Assembly: GCA_016720145.1 (NCBI GenBank)
Contig: JADJXV010000007.1
Coordinates: forward strand, 186,001 to 250,000
Direction of reading: 5' to 3'
Origin: Ignavibacteria bacterium
Lineage (GTDB): Bacteria; Bacteroidota; Ignavibacteria; Kapaibacteriales; UBA961
Length of the DNA stretch: 64,000 nt
Numbering within the stretch: the stretch's first letter is position 1; each line of letters begins with the position of its first letter. A model generated the notes under the pieces. The model was not told the DNA's origin, ran no database searches, and saw nothing but the letters and a program-made list of their open reading frames with translations. A program made the position numbers and the translations under genes. Positions 35,089-44,746 of the stretch are shown piece after piece.

Positions 35089-36260
35089 TCATACTTTAGA
35101 GACAGACCCAAGTATCGCTTCACGACTTGCGCCTGTAACTGAGGGAATATTTCCGGTGAGACCACCTAACGTTCGATAAGCAAGAAATGCAAAACAGAGC
35201 GCTTCTTTTGCATCAGAGTTAATACCAATTTCATCTGATGTGATAATAGATGCTTTTGGTAATTCATTCTTGAGCAATTGCATTAGTGTTTTGTTATGAA
35301 TTCCACCGCCGGAAGCTATAATTTTGGATGTTGGGTCAGCAAAAAGCCGTATGTTTTCTGCAATTGACCATGATGTGAATTCTGTTATCGTTCGTACTAC
35401 ATCTTCTGATGGAATAGAAGGTTGAAAAGTCGTTCGAATTCTTTTCTCAAGCCATGATTTATTAAATACTTCACGACCCGTTGACTTAGGTGGCTTTTGT
35501 GATATAAATTTGTGATCTTTTAATTGTTCAAGCATAGTTCTGATAGGACGTCCTGCAGCAGCGATCGATCCATTTTTATCGTAATTCTTACCAAAGAACA
35601 TTGTAGTCGAAGCATCGATGAGTACATTTCCGGGACCGGTATCAAAGGCAATAACCGGTTCGGCTTTAGAAGCAGGTAAGAGTGTTATATTTGCAATTCC
35701 ACCGATATTGAGTGCAATTACATTCCTAGTAGAATCGCGAAGAAAAACCGAGTCAAAGAGGGGGACTAAAGGAGCACCTTGACCTCCGAGAGCCACATCA
35801 GCTGAACGAAAATCACTCACAACGGTTGTCGATAAAAGTGCTGCAAGTGTCTGACCAGAAGTGAGTTGGAGTGTATTGCCAAGTTTGGTGTATAATTTTT
35901 TAGTCGGCTTTGGCGCATGCCATACTGTCTGTCCATGAAAGCCAATACCATCGAGCTGTTCTGGAGTAATAGAGCATGCAGTACAAGCATCAACTACAGC
36001 GCTAGCATGAAATTCGGTAAGAGCTGAGGTCAGAAAGCTTACATCTGCTATAGATATTTTTTTTCAATACATCGTAAGATTTCGGCTCGTATTGCCTCAG
36101 AATAGGGGATAGTTTGGTGAAGAATTGGTTTGAATTGTATACCTTCTCTATTTGTTGTAAATTCAGCAATTGCTACATCAATTCCATCGAGAGAGGTACC
36201 GGACATTAGTCCACACATGATGCGAGGTTGGGAAAACCATTCAGAAGAATTAAGGTTCAT
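35089..36260 (-). pseudogene. anmK: Anhydro-N-acetylmuramic acid kinase, frameshifted at an A8 run
   Basis: AnmK phosphorylates and opens anhydro-MurNAc during cell-wall recycling. The start (CGLMSGTSLDGIDVAIAEF) and the rest (GFHGQTVWHAPKPTKKLY, ADVALGGQGAPLVPLFD, FDTGPGNVLIDA, IASGGGIHNKTLM) are all well kept. The frame breaks at a run of eight T residues (36057-36064; A8 on the coding strand): one extra A turns EKKYL-stop into EKKISIADVSFLTSALTEFH and links to the second frame. Repaired, it is about 390 residues, the family length. The homopolymer lesion may be an error, slippage-based switching, or a real mutation. I use the ATG at 36260 because the more upstream one overlaps the divergent ABC gene. 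Confidence 0.85.
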
Positions 36261-36284
36261 TATTTTATAATTATTTAAAATATC

Positions 36285-36971
36285 ATGCACATAGAGCTAC
36301 GAGGAGTATCTGTTAAATTTGACGTTATTCCTGCACTATCCAATATCAATTGTATTTTGCCAGAGGGTCAAACTACTCTTATGATTGGTGTGACAGGTTC
36401 GGGAAAAACTACGTTTTTACGTCTTTTGTTTGCCGATTTACTTCCGGCAAGCGGTTCTGTCTTTTTGAATGGTCAGAATACATCGATTATGAAACGAAGT
36501 CAAAAGCACGAACTCCGTCGCAAAATAGGCATTATATTTCAGGATTGCAAGCTCCTCAACGGAATGACAGTCTTTGAAAACGTGATGACACCACTGGTTG
36601 TCACAGAATATTCAACAAAAGAAATGGACAATAGATGTTTGGAAGTGCTAGCAGATATTGGTATTAGTCATTTACGTAATAAATATTCACATGAGCTCTC
36701 GGGAGGTGAGAAGCATTTGGTAGCGCTTGCCAGGGCAATTGTTCATAAGCCTGATTTTGTAATTGCAGATGAGCCTACCGGTAATTTGGATGCCGAATCA
36801 ACAATAGTAGTAGCGGAAGCTCTTCAAAAGCAAGCTGAAAAAGGAACAACGGTGATTATTTCGACTCATAGTAGTGAACTAATTTCATGTTTTCCGAAAG
36901 CTGCAAGAATTGAAATCCACAACGGAAAAATTATAAAGTCACTATCATTTGCTTCAAAGACAATTCAATAA
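36285..36971 (+). CDS. FtsE-like ABC ATPase
   Basis: 228-residue ABC ATP-binding subunit with Walker A GVTGSGKTT, signature ELSGGEKHLVALARAI, Walker B FVIADEPTGNLDAES and H-loop ISTHSSEL. The short stand-alone layout and the sequence near the Walker B (ADEPTGNLD) match FtsE and related lipoprotein-export or MacB-type ATPases. No FtsX-like permease gene is next to it, so the partner is unknown. dapB follows 12 bases later. It is divergent from anmK by 24 bases. Confidence 0.85.
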   Translation: MHIELRGVSVKFDVIPALSNINCILPEGQTTLMIGVTGSGKTTFLRLLFADLLPASGSVFLNGQNTSIMKRSQKHELRRKIGIIFQDCKLLNGMTVFENVMTPLVVTEYSTKEMDNRCLEVLADIGISHLRNKYSHELSGGEKHLVALARAIVHKPDFVIADEPTGNLDAESTIVVAEALQKQAEKGTTVIISTHSSELISCFPKAARIEIHNGKIIKSLSFASKTIQ

Positions 36972-36983
36972 ATAAGTAACTAC

Positions 36984-37739
36984 ATGAATATGAACAAGTA
37001 TCCGCGAATTGCACTAATTGGTAACGGTTCGATGGGGAAGGAAATATCCAGAATTGCCGGTGAGCATGGAATTCATATATCGCGCATATTTGATGAGAAC
37101 AATCGATTAGTAGAATCATCTCCAAATGATTTTGATGTTGCGATAGATTTTTCTACGCCAAGTGCTGTTGTTGAAAATATAATGTCAGTCTGCACACTTC
37201 AAAAAAACATTGTTATTGGTACAACCGGGTGGCTGGATCAATTACAGAAAATTCAGCAACTAGTAGATAAATATAAAATTGGTGTGGTGTATGGCTCCAA
37301 TTATTCAATTGGAATGCAAATGTATTTCCGAATTATTCAGCAGGCTGCGCGTCTCATTAATGCAACACCTGACTATGATATATTTATGCAGGAAATACAT
37401 CACAAGAGAAAGATTGATAGTCCGAGTGGAACAGCATTATCTATTGGTAAGATCATACTCGATGAAGTAGAACGCAAATCAATAATTAACTCTGAAACAT
37501 GTCTTGGAAAAATAGTTCCCGAGGAATTTCATATTTCATCATTGCGGGGAGGGGAAGTAACCGGTACTCATACAGTTATGATTGATTCTATAGCCGACAC
37601 AATTGAGCTCACACACAGAGCGAAGAATAGAAGTGGTTTTGCATCGGGTGCTTTGGTAGCAGCAGAATGGATATGGAAAAAGCAAGGTCTCTATGATTTT
37701 TCGGAACAATTTGAAAATATTATGAATTCGGGACTTTAA
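36984..37739 (+). CDS. dapB: 4-hydroxy-tetrahydrodipicolinate reductase
   Basis: 251-residue DapB, reducing HTPA in lysine and diaminopimelate synthesis. The NAD(P)-binding start (RIALIGNGSMGKEISRIAGE), the DVAIDFSTPSAV block, and the substrate motif EIHHKRKIDSPSGTAL are intact. It follows the FtsE-like gene closely and is followed three bases later by the DUF1573 gene, so the three probably share a transcript. Confidence 0.95.
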   Translation: MNMNKYPRIALIGNGSMGKEISRIAGEHGIHISRIFDENNRLVESSPNDFDVAIDFSTPSAVVENIMSVCTLQKNIVIGTTGWLDQLQKIQQLVDKYKIGVVYGSNYSIGMQMYFRIIQQAARLINATPDYDIFMQEIHHKRKIDSPSGTALSIGKIILDEVERKSIINSETCLGKIVPEEFHISSLRGGEVTGTHTVMIDSIADTIELTHRAKNRSGFASGALVAAEWIWKKQGLYDFSEQFENIMNSGL

Positions 37740-37742
37740 TAA

Positions 37743-38204
37743 ATGAAAATGCTACTAAAACAATTGAAATTCGGTGTGTTTATTATTTCTGTTATCTTTA
37801 TGATGGTCATACGGGCTGATAGTACTGATTATGAATCTCCACGATCTTTTATTGTATCTGATAGTGTGTATCCACCTGAAATTGAGATACTTCCGGCAGA
37901 ACTTCATTTAGATTTTAATCAGGGTGATTTTATAGTTAAGGATATTACTATTCTAAATCGGGGAGGTCAAGCACTTGAAATCTACGGTATGCGAGGGTCT
38001 TGCTTTTGTGCCAATGCTGCGATTATTCATTCCTACATCGTACCTTTTAGTAAAGGTACGATACGCTTATCGGTGAATACAAAAAACCTTTCAGATTCTA
38101 TCCAGCGAATCGATTATACCATTCGAACGAATACGCCTGATTCTTCAAAAAACTACCGAGTATATTTACATTTACTGCCTAAAGACACTACTGCCATTAA
38201 ATAA
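37743..38204 (+). CDS. Exported DUF1573-type protein
   Basis: 153-residue protein with an N-terminal signal or anchor segment (FGVFIISVIFMMVIRADS). The rest has the DUF1573 immunoglobulin-like pattern: PEIEILPAELHLDFNQGD, ITILNRGGQALEIYGMRGSC and the C-terminal YTIRTNTPD. Such domains are common in the exported proteins of Bacteroidota; function is unknown. It starts three bases after dapB. Confidence 0.75.
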   Translation: MKMLLKQLKFGVFIISVIFMMVIRADSTDYESPRSFIVSDSVYPPEIEILPAELHLDFNQGDFIVKDITILNRGGQALEIYGMRGSCFCANAAIIHSYIVPFSKGTIRLSVNTKNLSDSIQRIDYTIRTNTPDSSKNYRVYLHLLPKDTTAIK

Positions 38205-38277
38205 TAGTCGTCGCTTACTTCTTATAAATCAAAAAGTAACGTCTATTCCTCCCGATAAAATGTTGAATTTACTGATA

Positions 38278-39528
38278 CTATAATCTATAAAAATAGATAC
38301 CGGACCAATTTGCTTGGCCACCGAGTGTTAGCTTAATGTTTGAATTAGACAAGTTATAATATGCAGTTTGAGGGGAATCATCGCCCGGCCATTCCGGTGG
38401 CTTTGGTACAGGTTTAATTGCAGGATCTCCAGGATTCCTTAAAAGCCCAAGCTGCATTTGAGTCTCAGCCGGTAGTAAATATTTATAAGATGATGCAATT
38501 GAAATAGTTTCGTACGAAAGCCCACCAAAAACATCAATGATGTCTTCATAGCTTTTACTCGCCTGTACATTTACACTAAACATTGTACCATCCGATATCA
38601 GCTCTGCGTTTGTCACCCCAATTGAATTTTCTAAATGTGTACCTTAATACACTACTTGAACTGCTGCGTCAAAGATATGGTTGTCAAAATATTGTGATAT
38701 GCTGTGCTTGAGACCTATCCCCCAAAATGCAAACTTTCCAATATTTTTATCGATTTTCATTGGTGGAATGAATCGAAGTAAAAGCTCAGTTCCATATAAT
38801 GATCCAATTTCAAATTGAGGTATTGCTGAAAAAACAGTGCTAATGTTCCCACCGGTTGGTAATGCAAAAAAAGGAGGGAATCCCATAATTGCCTTTTCGA
38901 GCGAATCTTTAACACTTTTACTGAGAGCATTACTTTTGTAAATAGCGCTTAAATAGGGATCAGTTTGTAGTTGATCGATAAAGTACTGGTTGTTTAATTT
39001 AAGTCCGGCAGTGCTATTTCCAAAAATGGTCGCAGATTTATAAGGAAATGACATCCCACTTGTTGCAGAATCCTCATTAAGACCTTTGTAAAAAAGATAC
39101 TTAAGAATGTTCACTACCATTCCTGCTGTATCTTTGATTCGAGCTGTGCCATTCAAAAGATCAAATACTACAGCATTTGTATCAGCTATGACTTGTCCTA
39201 TAGTCATCCCCGGGGCGAGAGGTGTATATGTCTTTTGGTCATCTCTTACAAATCCGAACATAGAATGTAAGCCAATGCGGAAATAGGGCTTATCTACCTT
39301 TTTAGGTACAAATGCTGTACGAAAAAACCGAGAGTTCGCGGTTGCGTTGGAAGTAGTTACTAAAGGCTGCATAAAAGGACCGCTATTGGGACCTAGTAGT
39401 TCTTTCGATACTCTACGAGCCATTTCAACGGAGAGTGGATTAGCATGAGGAGCAACTACTTGAGCTGTAAGAATAGATACACCACAAATTAACAATATCA
39501 AGGGAAGAAGAAGGAATGCTTTTTTCAT
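38278..39528 (-). pseudogene. Exported outer-membrane-type protein with an in-frame stop
   Basis: Starts with a signal peptide (MKKAFLLLPLILLICGVSIL) preceded by GAGGATTAAT. The frame runs through a barrel-like region (FRIGLHSMFGFVRDD, FWGIGLKHSISQYFDNHIFD), stops with TAA at 38644-38646 after AVQVVY, and then continues in the same frame (GTHLENSIGVTNAELISDG, GLSYETISIASSYKYLL) to 38278. A CAA-to-TAA change would explain it, and the repaired length would be about 416 residues. Family not certain; it resembles Bacteroidota outer-membrane proteins of unknown function. It begins one base after the sugar kinase stop, so they are probably co-transcribed. Confidence 0.7.
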
Positions 39529-39529
39529 A

Positions 39530-40483
39530 TTAATCCTCGTATTCATTAATAAGATTATGTCCTAATTGTAAAGCGCCATCGAGTGCTGTACCTACCGGAT
39601 GAACTACTGCAATGTTCTTGATATCTTTCAGATATGTATTGAGTAATCGTAATAACAATGTATCATTTTCCAACATTCCACCCATACATGCAACTTCGAT
39701 AATATTATTAGAATTAATATACTTGCGGCGAACTGAAACTATATTGTCAACTAAATATTTAGCCGATCTGTCAATTATATCATAGCATATTACATCTCCA
39801 TTATCAGCACATTTCATCACCAAGGGAGTTAAGGAGTGATATTCAAAAATTCTTTCGGAATAAGCTGAAACAATTGTTCTCGGCTTGTCTTTTTGGAGCA
39901 TTGGATACTGACCGATGAGCACATCGTAGAGGGCAGTTTGTTCGCTTCGGCCATCAATTCCGCGTACAATTGCATTCAATCCTTCTCGACCTATCCATGC
40001 ACCGCTTCCTTCATCGTCAAGTTCAATACCCCAGCCGCCACTTCGTACAATTTCACCATCTGAAATTTTTCCGAGTGTAATTGTTCCGGTACCTGCAATG
40101 AGTGCAATACCATTATTGCCTCCTAATACACCTTCTAGAGCAATTTCAGCATCACTGATTACCAACAAATCATTAATCGTAATTTTACTATTTCGTGCAA
40201 GTGTTTTAATTAATTGGTTTGAGCGTAATTTTTCTTCTTCTAGCCACACACCAGCAAGGCCAATGACGATCGCATCAATTTCACTTGAATCAATTGCTGT
40301 TCGGTTACATAAATCACGTATCATGTTTACTAGGCGCTCACAGGATTCACCAACGCCGACAGCGCCTATCCTTGTCGTACCAGCTACTATTGTACAGAGT
40401 ATTTCATCTCCTTTTTTAATTATACCCCGCGTTTTAGAACCTCCACCATCGATTGCAATAAGCGTTAATTCATCTTTGTTCAT
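39530..40483 (-). CDS. BadF/BcrA-family amino-sugar kinase
   Basis: 317-residue ASKHA-fold kinase of the BadF/BadG/BcrA/BcrD group, which includes N-acetylglucosamine and MurNAc kinases. The phosphate-binding start LIAIDGGGSKTRGIIKKGD, the GLAGVW and ALIAGTGTITLG motifs and GGWGIELDDEGSGAWIG are clear. With anmK nearby, phosphorylation of GlcNAc or MurNAc from cell-wall turnover is likely but not shown. The downstream exported-protein gene starts one base after its stop. Confidence 0.85.
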   Translation of the reverse strand: MNKDELTLIAIDGGGSKTRGIIKKGDEILCTIVAGTTRIGAVGVGESCERLVNMIRDLCNRTAIDSSEIDAIVIGLAGVWLEEEKLRSNQLIKTLARNSKITINDLLVISDAEIALEGVLGGNNGIALIAGTGTITLGKISDGEIVRSGGWGIELDDEGSGAWIGREGLNAIVRGIDGRSEQTALYDVLIGQYPMLQKDKPRTIVSAYSERIFEYHSLTPLVMKCADNGDVICYDIIDRSAKYLVDNIVSVRRKYINSNNIIEVACMGGMLENDTLLLRLLNTYLKDIKNIAVVHPVGTALDGALQLGHNLINEYED

Positions 40484-40652
40484 AATGTATTGTATAGAAT
40501 GGTTTTACTTGATTTGAAATCTATTGAAATGTTAGAATACATTCACAATCTACTAAATGTACACAAAACAGTACTATATGATATAAGCATTTGATAATGA
40601 ATGAGATATATAGAAATAAACAGTCTGTGCTTTACATGGGATGTACATCAGT

Positions 40653-42500
40653 CTATCGTAAATAAAGAGTTAACACAGCTAAATCTGTAGATGAAACTCC
40701 GGCAATTCTTGATGCTTGTCCTAATGATAATGGACGAATTTTGTTCAACTTTTCTCGTGATTCAGCTGAAAGAGATTTAATCTTTGAGTAATCCAACGAT
40801 TCAGGAATATGTTTTTCTTCATTTTGTTTAAACATAGCTACTTCAGCCACTTGGCGTTCTATATATCCCTCGTATTTGATGTAAATTTCTGACTTGTCGA
40901 CTAAAAAACTGTTTATTAGGAATTCAGGTGGGTTTTCAATCTGCCTGAAAAGGGATTCTAAAGATACATTGTTTCTTTTCGCGAGTACATCCAACGTAGT
41001 CGAGGATTGAATTTCATTTTCATTGTTGTCCAAAAGAAACGGATTGATATTTTTCGGCTTTACTTTGGTTGTTTTTGAAAAGTCAATTATCTTCTTCACT
41101 AATAGTTCTTTATGGGCGATAGTTTGGTAATCAATATCTGATATCAAGCCATATTTGTGTCCAAAGCAGCTAAGTCGTTCGTATGCATTGTCTTGTCTAA
41201 GTAATAATCTATACTCTGCTAATGAGGTAAAAATTCGATAAGGTTCTTCAGATTCTTTATTGATCAAATCATCGATCATAACACCGATATATGCCTGCGA
41301 TCGATCCAGAATAAAAGGAGGCTCACTTTTAAAACGTAACGCAGCATTTATTCCCGCTATTATTCCTTGTGCGCCTGCTTCTTCATAGCCGGATGTTCCA
41401 TTTATTTGACCTGCAAAAAACAAACCTTCGACATGCTTGGTTTCTAATGTTGGGCGTAATTGATTAGGCAAAAAATAATCATATTCGACAGCATATCCAT
41501 ATTTCAAGATTTTGGCATTTTCAAGCCCTACAATCGAATGCAACCCTTTTTCTTGTGTTTCTTTCGGTAAACTCGTCGAAAAGCCATTAACATAAACAGA
41601 GTTTGTGTTAAGTCCTTCACGTTCAAGTACTATCTGATGTGAAGTTTTATCACTAAATCTATCGATCTTATCTTCTATAGAAGGGCAATATCGTGGTCCT
41701 TTACCGGAAATAGTACCGGTGAACATTGGAGATTGTGAAAATCCTGTTCGAAGTATATCATGAGTTTTTTGTGAGGTGTTCGTTGAGTGGCAAGTTTGAA
41801 CGTTTTTAACTTGAAAGGTTCTAAACGAAAATGGTTGTGGATGCTCATCCCCGCCAAATAATGAAAGGTTCTGATAGTTGATCGTGTGTCTGTTAATACG
41901 AGGTGGTGTACCCGTTTTTAATCTTCCTGTATGAAATCCAAAAGATTGCAAATCTTTGGAGACTGACTTTGATGATTTTTCACCTACCCTTCCACCTTCT
42001 TCTCCTTTCATTCCGGTGTACATTATTCCATTCAAGAATGTACCTGAACATAGTACCACGCATTTTGCAGTAACTGATTCACCGGTCTCGGTTACAATCC
42101 CTCCAACTTTTCCATTGTTAATTATTATCGAAGTAATATTTGAATTTACAATCGTTAAATTTGGTGTGTTTAGCAGTAGTTGTTGTGCAAATAGAGGATA
42201 TAAATCTTTGTCATTCTGAGATCTACTCGACCAAACAGCCGGACCTTTGGATGTGTTTAATAGCTTGAATTGCAATCCACTCTTATCTGCAAGTGTACCC
42301 ATCACACCACCTAAAGCATCTATTTCTTTTGCGAGATGTCCTTTTGCACTCCCTCCAATAGAAGGATTGCATGATAAACGCCCTATAGACTTCACATCCA
42401 TTGAGAATAGAGCTGTATTGCAGCCCATCTTCGCTGATGCGACGCTCGCTTCTATACCAGCATGTCCTCCGCCTATGACTATAATATCAAAATGTATCAT
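40653..42500 (-). CDS. mnmG: tRNA uridine-5-carboxymethylaminomethyl modification enzyme MnmG
   Basis: 615-residue FAD enzyme that, with MnmE, modifies the wobble uridine U34 of certain tRNAs. The FAD-binding start IVIGGGHAGIEASVASAKMG, the MnmG signatures GPAVWSSRSQND and GRLKTGTPPRI, and the GTSGYEEAGAQGIIAGINAA block are present. Length is normal for the family and the frame is intact. mnmE lies directly upstream in the same direction with a parS site between them. Confidence 0.97.
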   Translation of the reverse strand: MIHFDIIVIGGGHAGIEASVASAKMGCNTALFSMDVKSIGRLSCNPSIGGSAKGHLAKEIDALGGVMGTLADKSGLQFKLLNTSKGPAVWSSRSQNDKDLYPLFAQQLLLNTPNLTIVNSNITSIIINNGKVGGIVTETGESVTAKCVVLCSGTFLNGIMYTGMKGEEGGRVGEKSSKSVSKDLQSFGFHTGRLKTGTPPRINRHTINYQNLSLFGGDEHPQPFSFRTFQVKNVQTCHSTNTSQKTHDILRTGFSQSPMFTGTISGKGPRYCPSIEDKIDRFSDKTSHQIVLEREGLNTNSVYVNGFSTSLPKETQEKGLHSIVGLENAKILKYGYAVEYDYFLPNQLRPTLETKHVEGLFFAGQINGTSGYEEAGAQGIIAGINAALRFKSEPPFILDRSQAYIGVMIDDLINKESEEPYRIFTSLAEYRLLLRQDNAYERLSCFGHKYGLISDIDYQTIAHKELLVKKIIDFSKTTKVKPKNINPFLLDNNENEIQSSTTLDVLAKRNNVSLESLFRQIENPPEFLINSFLVDKSEIYIKYEGYIERQVAEVAMFKQNEEKHIPESLDYSKIKSLSAESREKLNKIRPLSLGQASRIAGVSSTDLAVLTLYLR

Positions 42501-42520
42501 TTGAATAAATTCGATTAGAA

Positions 42521-42536
42521 TGTTTCACGTGAAACA
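42521..42536. other. parS centromere site (ParB binding)
   Basis: TGTTTCACGTGAAACA is a perfect 16-base palindrome identical to the consensus parS site bound by chromosomal ParB. It lies between mnmG and mnmE, about 7.5 kb from the candidate origin. parA and parB are not in the window. It is the only copy I found. Confidence 0.85.
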
Positions 42537-42613
42537 TTGCCATGACTGGAATATGTAGACGAGATAAAATAGAGTGTCTTAGTCCGCAATAATAATACCA
42601 AAGCCAAAATGTA

Positions 42614-43972
42614 TTATTTCCCAATACAAAATTGGGAGAAAATAGTGTTAAGTATTTCTTCGTTAAGTACTTCTCCAGTAATTTCGCCAAGTTTTGAAAT
42701 TGCGTGCCTGATATCTAGGGCGACAAATTCATTGGACATTCGTTTCTCCAAAGAAAGTCTTGCAGTTGATAGATATATTGAAATATCTGACAGGAGAGAA
42801 GCGTGGCGTTGGTTTAATAAAACATCTGATACTCGTTCTGTACTTGAGGTTGCAATGTATTCGATATACTGTTTTATACTTGCGATGCCATTACCTTCGA
42901 GTGCAGAAACATAAAAAACATCATTTGTAGTATTAGAAGTTGGGGATGTGGCGATATCGACTTTATTATGAACAAGGCAGATTTTTTTATGAGGATAAAG
43001 GTCTTGTAATGAATTCAACAAAGAATGAGAATAATGCTCGCCTAAAGATAGATCATTAATAACAAAGATCAGGTTACTCGAGTCGAGCAAGCTGTGAGTT
43101 AATGCAATACCTTCAAGCTCAATACTATCTTTGGAGTCGTTCCTTAACCCGGCCGTATCATAGATGGTAATTGCAATACCATTCAAAGTAATAATATCTT
43201 GAATATAATCACGAGTAGTGCCTGCAATTGGACTAACGATTGAGCGGTGTTTGTTGAGTAATGAGTTAAATAAGGTTGACTTGCCAGCGTTAGGATATCC
43301 GGCTAAGCCAATTTGAAATCCGTTTCTCAGGATTGTTGAGGCTGTAGTATCTGATAATTGATGACATGTAAGAATTATCTCATCAAGCATAGATAGTAAG
43401 TGGTTTTTATCGACAAATTCAATATCTTCGCCGGAAAAATCGAGTTCTAATTCAAGTAAAGCACAAACAGAAAGCAAGCTTTGCCGAAGTATTTGTATGG
43501 TTTTGGCAAATCCACCAATAAGCTGACGTGCGGCAACATGTGAGCCTCTAGAAGAAACAGAGTGAATTAAATCAGCAACAGCTTCGACTTGCGTAAGATC
43601 TAACTTGCCATTTATGAACGCACGTCGTGTAAATTCGCCGGGGTCAGCATAACGAGCTCCTTGCCGAAGGAGAGCAGTGGTAACTTCATCTGAAACGACG
43701 AAACCTCCATGGCATCCGATTTCAACAGTATTTTCACCTGTATACGAGTGTGGTGCTCTAAAGACAGATGAAGTGACAGTATCTAATAATTCATCGTTGT
43801 CATAAAATTTACCATAGTGGATTGTATGCGAAGCTACATCAGCTAAAGCTTTTTTACCTCGAAAACATTTATCAGCGATCAGAAAAGCGTCATTACCTGA
43901 AAGGCGTATCACGGCTAGACCAGAAACACCGGGAGGTGTGGCGAGGGCACAAATTGTATCGTCTGTTATCAT
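42614..43972 (-). CDS. mnmE: tRNA modification GTPase MnmE
   Basis: 452-residue GTPase partner of MnmG. The N-terminal domain (ALATPPGVSGLAVIRLSG) is followed by the G domain with GYPNAGKSTLFN, the SPIAGTTRDYI switch, DTAGLRNDSKDSIE and HNKVD. The C-terminal motif CIGK, with the catalytic Cys, closes the protein. Divergent from birA by 40 bases. The gene appears intact. Confidence 0.97.
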   Translation of the reverse strand: MITDDTICALATPPGVSGLAVIRLSGNDAFLIADKCFRGKKALADVASHTIHYGKFYDNDELLDTVTSSVFRAPHSYTGENTVEIGCHGGFVVSDEVTTALLRQGARYADPGEFTRRAFINGKLDLTQVEAVADLIHSVSSRGSHVAARQLIGGFAKTIQILRQSLLSVCALLELELDFSGEDIEFVDKNHLLSMLDEIILTCHQLSDTTASTILRNGFQIGLAGYPNAGKSTLFNSLLNKHRSIVSPIAGTTRDYIQDIITLNGIAITIYDTAGLRNDSKDSIELEGIALTHSLLDSSNLIFVINDLSLGEHYSHSLLNSLQDLYPHKKICLVHNKVDIATSPTSNTTNDVFYVSALEGNGIASIKQYIEYIATSSTERVSDVLLNQRHASLLSDISIYLSTARLSLEKRMSNEFVALDIRHAISKLGEITGEVLNEEILNTIFSQFCIGK

Positions 43973-44012
43973 ATCAACAGTAGTATTATAATATAGTTAG
44001 TTAAAAATATAT

Positions 44013-44741
44013 ATGGAGAATTACTTTAGCTTTGGGACAGTATCATCAACGAATGATATTGCAAAAATACTTCTTGATCAAATAAACGAAGTGATAATTA
44101 CTGCAAATTACCAAACAAAAGGTCGAGGAAGAAATAATAAACATTGGGTAGGTGATTATGGAAAAAACATCTATTTATCATATGGCATTAAACATAGGAA
44201 TTTGGAGACAAGTTTAAGTCATACCATGCTTATGTATCAATCTATCGGATGTTTGGCGGTGAAAAAAGTCTTGGAATATATAGCACCGAATCTACAATTT
44301 GTGCTTAAATACCCCAATGATATATATGCACTACAGAATAATCGATGGAAAAAGATATCGGGTGTGTTAATTGAAAATGAATTTGTTGGCTCAAATTTAA
44401 AATCGACGATTATCGGTATTGGTATAAATGGATCGCAACAGATATTTGATGCGGAATTAGCTGCTACATCTCTTGTATTATTAGGGATTAAAGCGGATAT
44501 ATTGGATATCAAACATCGATTAATTAGAGAGATAAAGATCTATGTAAATGCCGAGGCGGAATATATAATCAAAGAATGGAAGAAAGAGTTACGAATTAAT
44601 AAAAAAATGATACAGATAGTGGGTGAAGAGGGAATTTGGAAAGTGCAGGATATCAACGAATTCGGATTATTGATTTTAAGTAATGAAGGGAAAGAAAGAG
44701 TAATCAACAACGGAGATTCAATTCGTTATGAATTGGAGTAA
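44013..44741 (+). CDS. birA: Biotin-[acetyl-CoA-carboxylase] ligase
   Basis: 242-residue biotin protein ligase without an N-terminal DNA-binding domain, so a pure ligase. Family motifs are the opening SSTNDIAKILL, the biotin/AMP loop KGRGRNNKHW, KYPNDIY, and SGVLIENEFVG, then GIGINGSQ. The loop has NNK where GR is usual, a mild variation. It is convergent with the BamA-like gene, with five bases between stops. Confidence 0.9.
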   Translation: MENYFSFGTVSSTNDIAKILLDQINEVIITANYQTKGRGRNNKHWVGDYGKNIYLSYGIKHRNLETSLSHTMLMYQSIGCLAVKKVLEYIAPNLQFVLKYPNDIYALQNNRWKKISGVLIENEFVGSNLKSTIIGIGINGSQQIFDAELAATSLVLLGIKADILDIKHRLIREIKIYVNAEAEYIIKEWKKELRINKKMIQIVGEEGIWKVQDINEFGLLILSNEGKERVINNGDSIRYELE

Positions 44742-44746
44742 CTAAT

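Noticed and set aside
11942..39528. Alternative genetic code in which TAA or TGA is read as an amino acid
   Set aside because: Many intact genes in the window end with TAA or TGA at the normal length (rpsF, rplI, gatB, mnmG), and four affected genes contain frameshifts that recoding would not fix.
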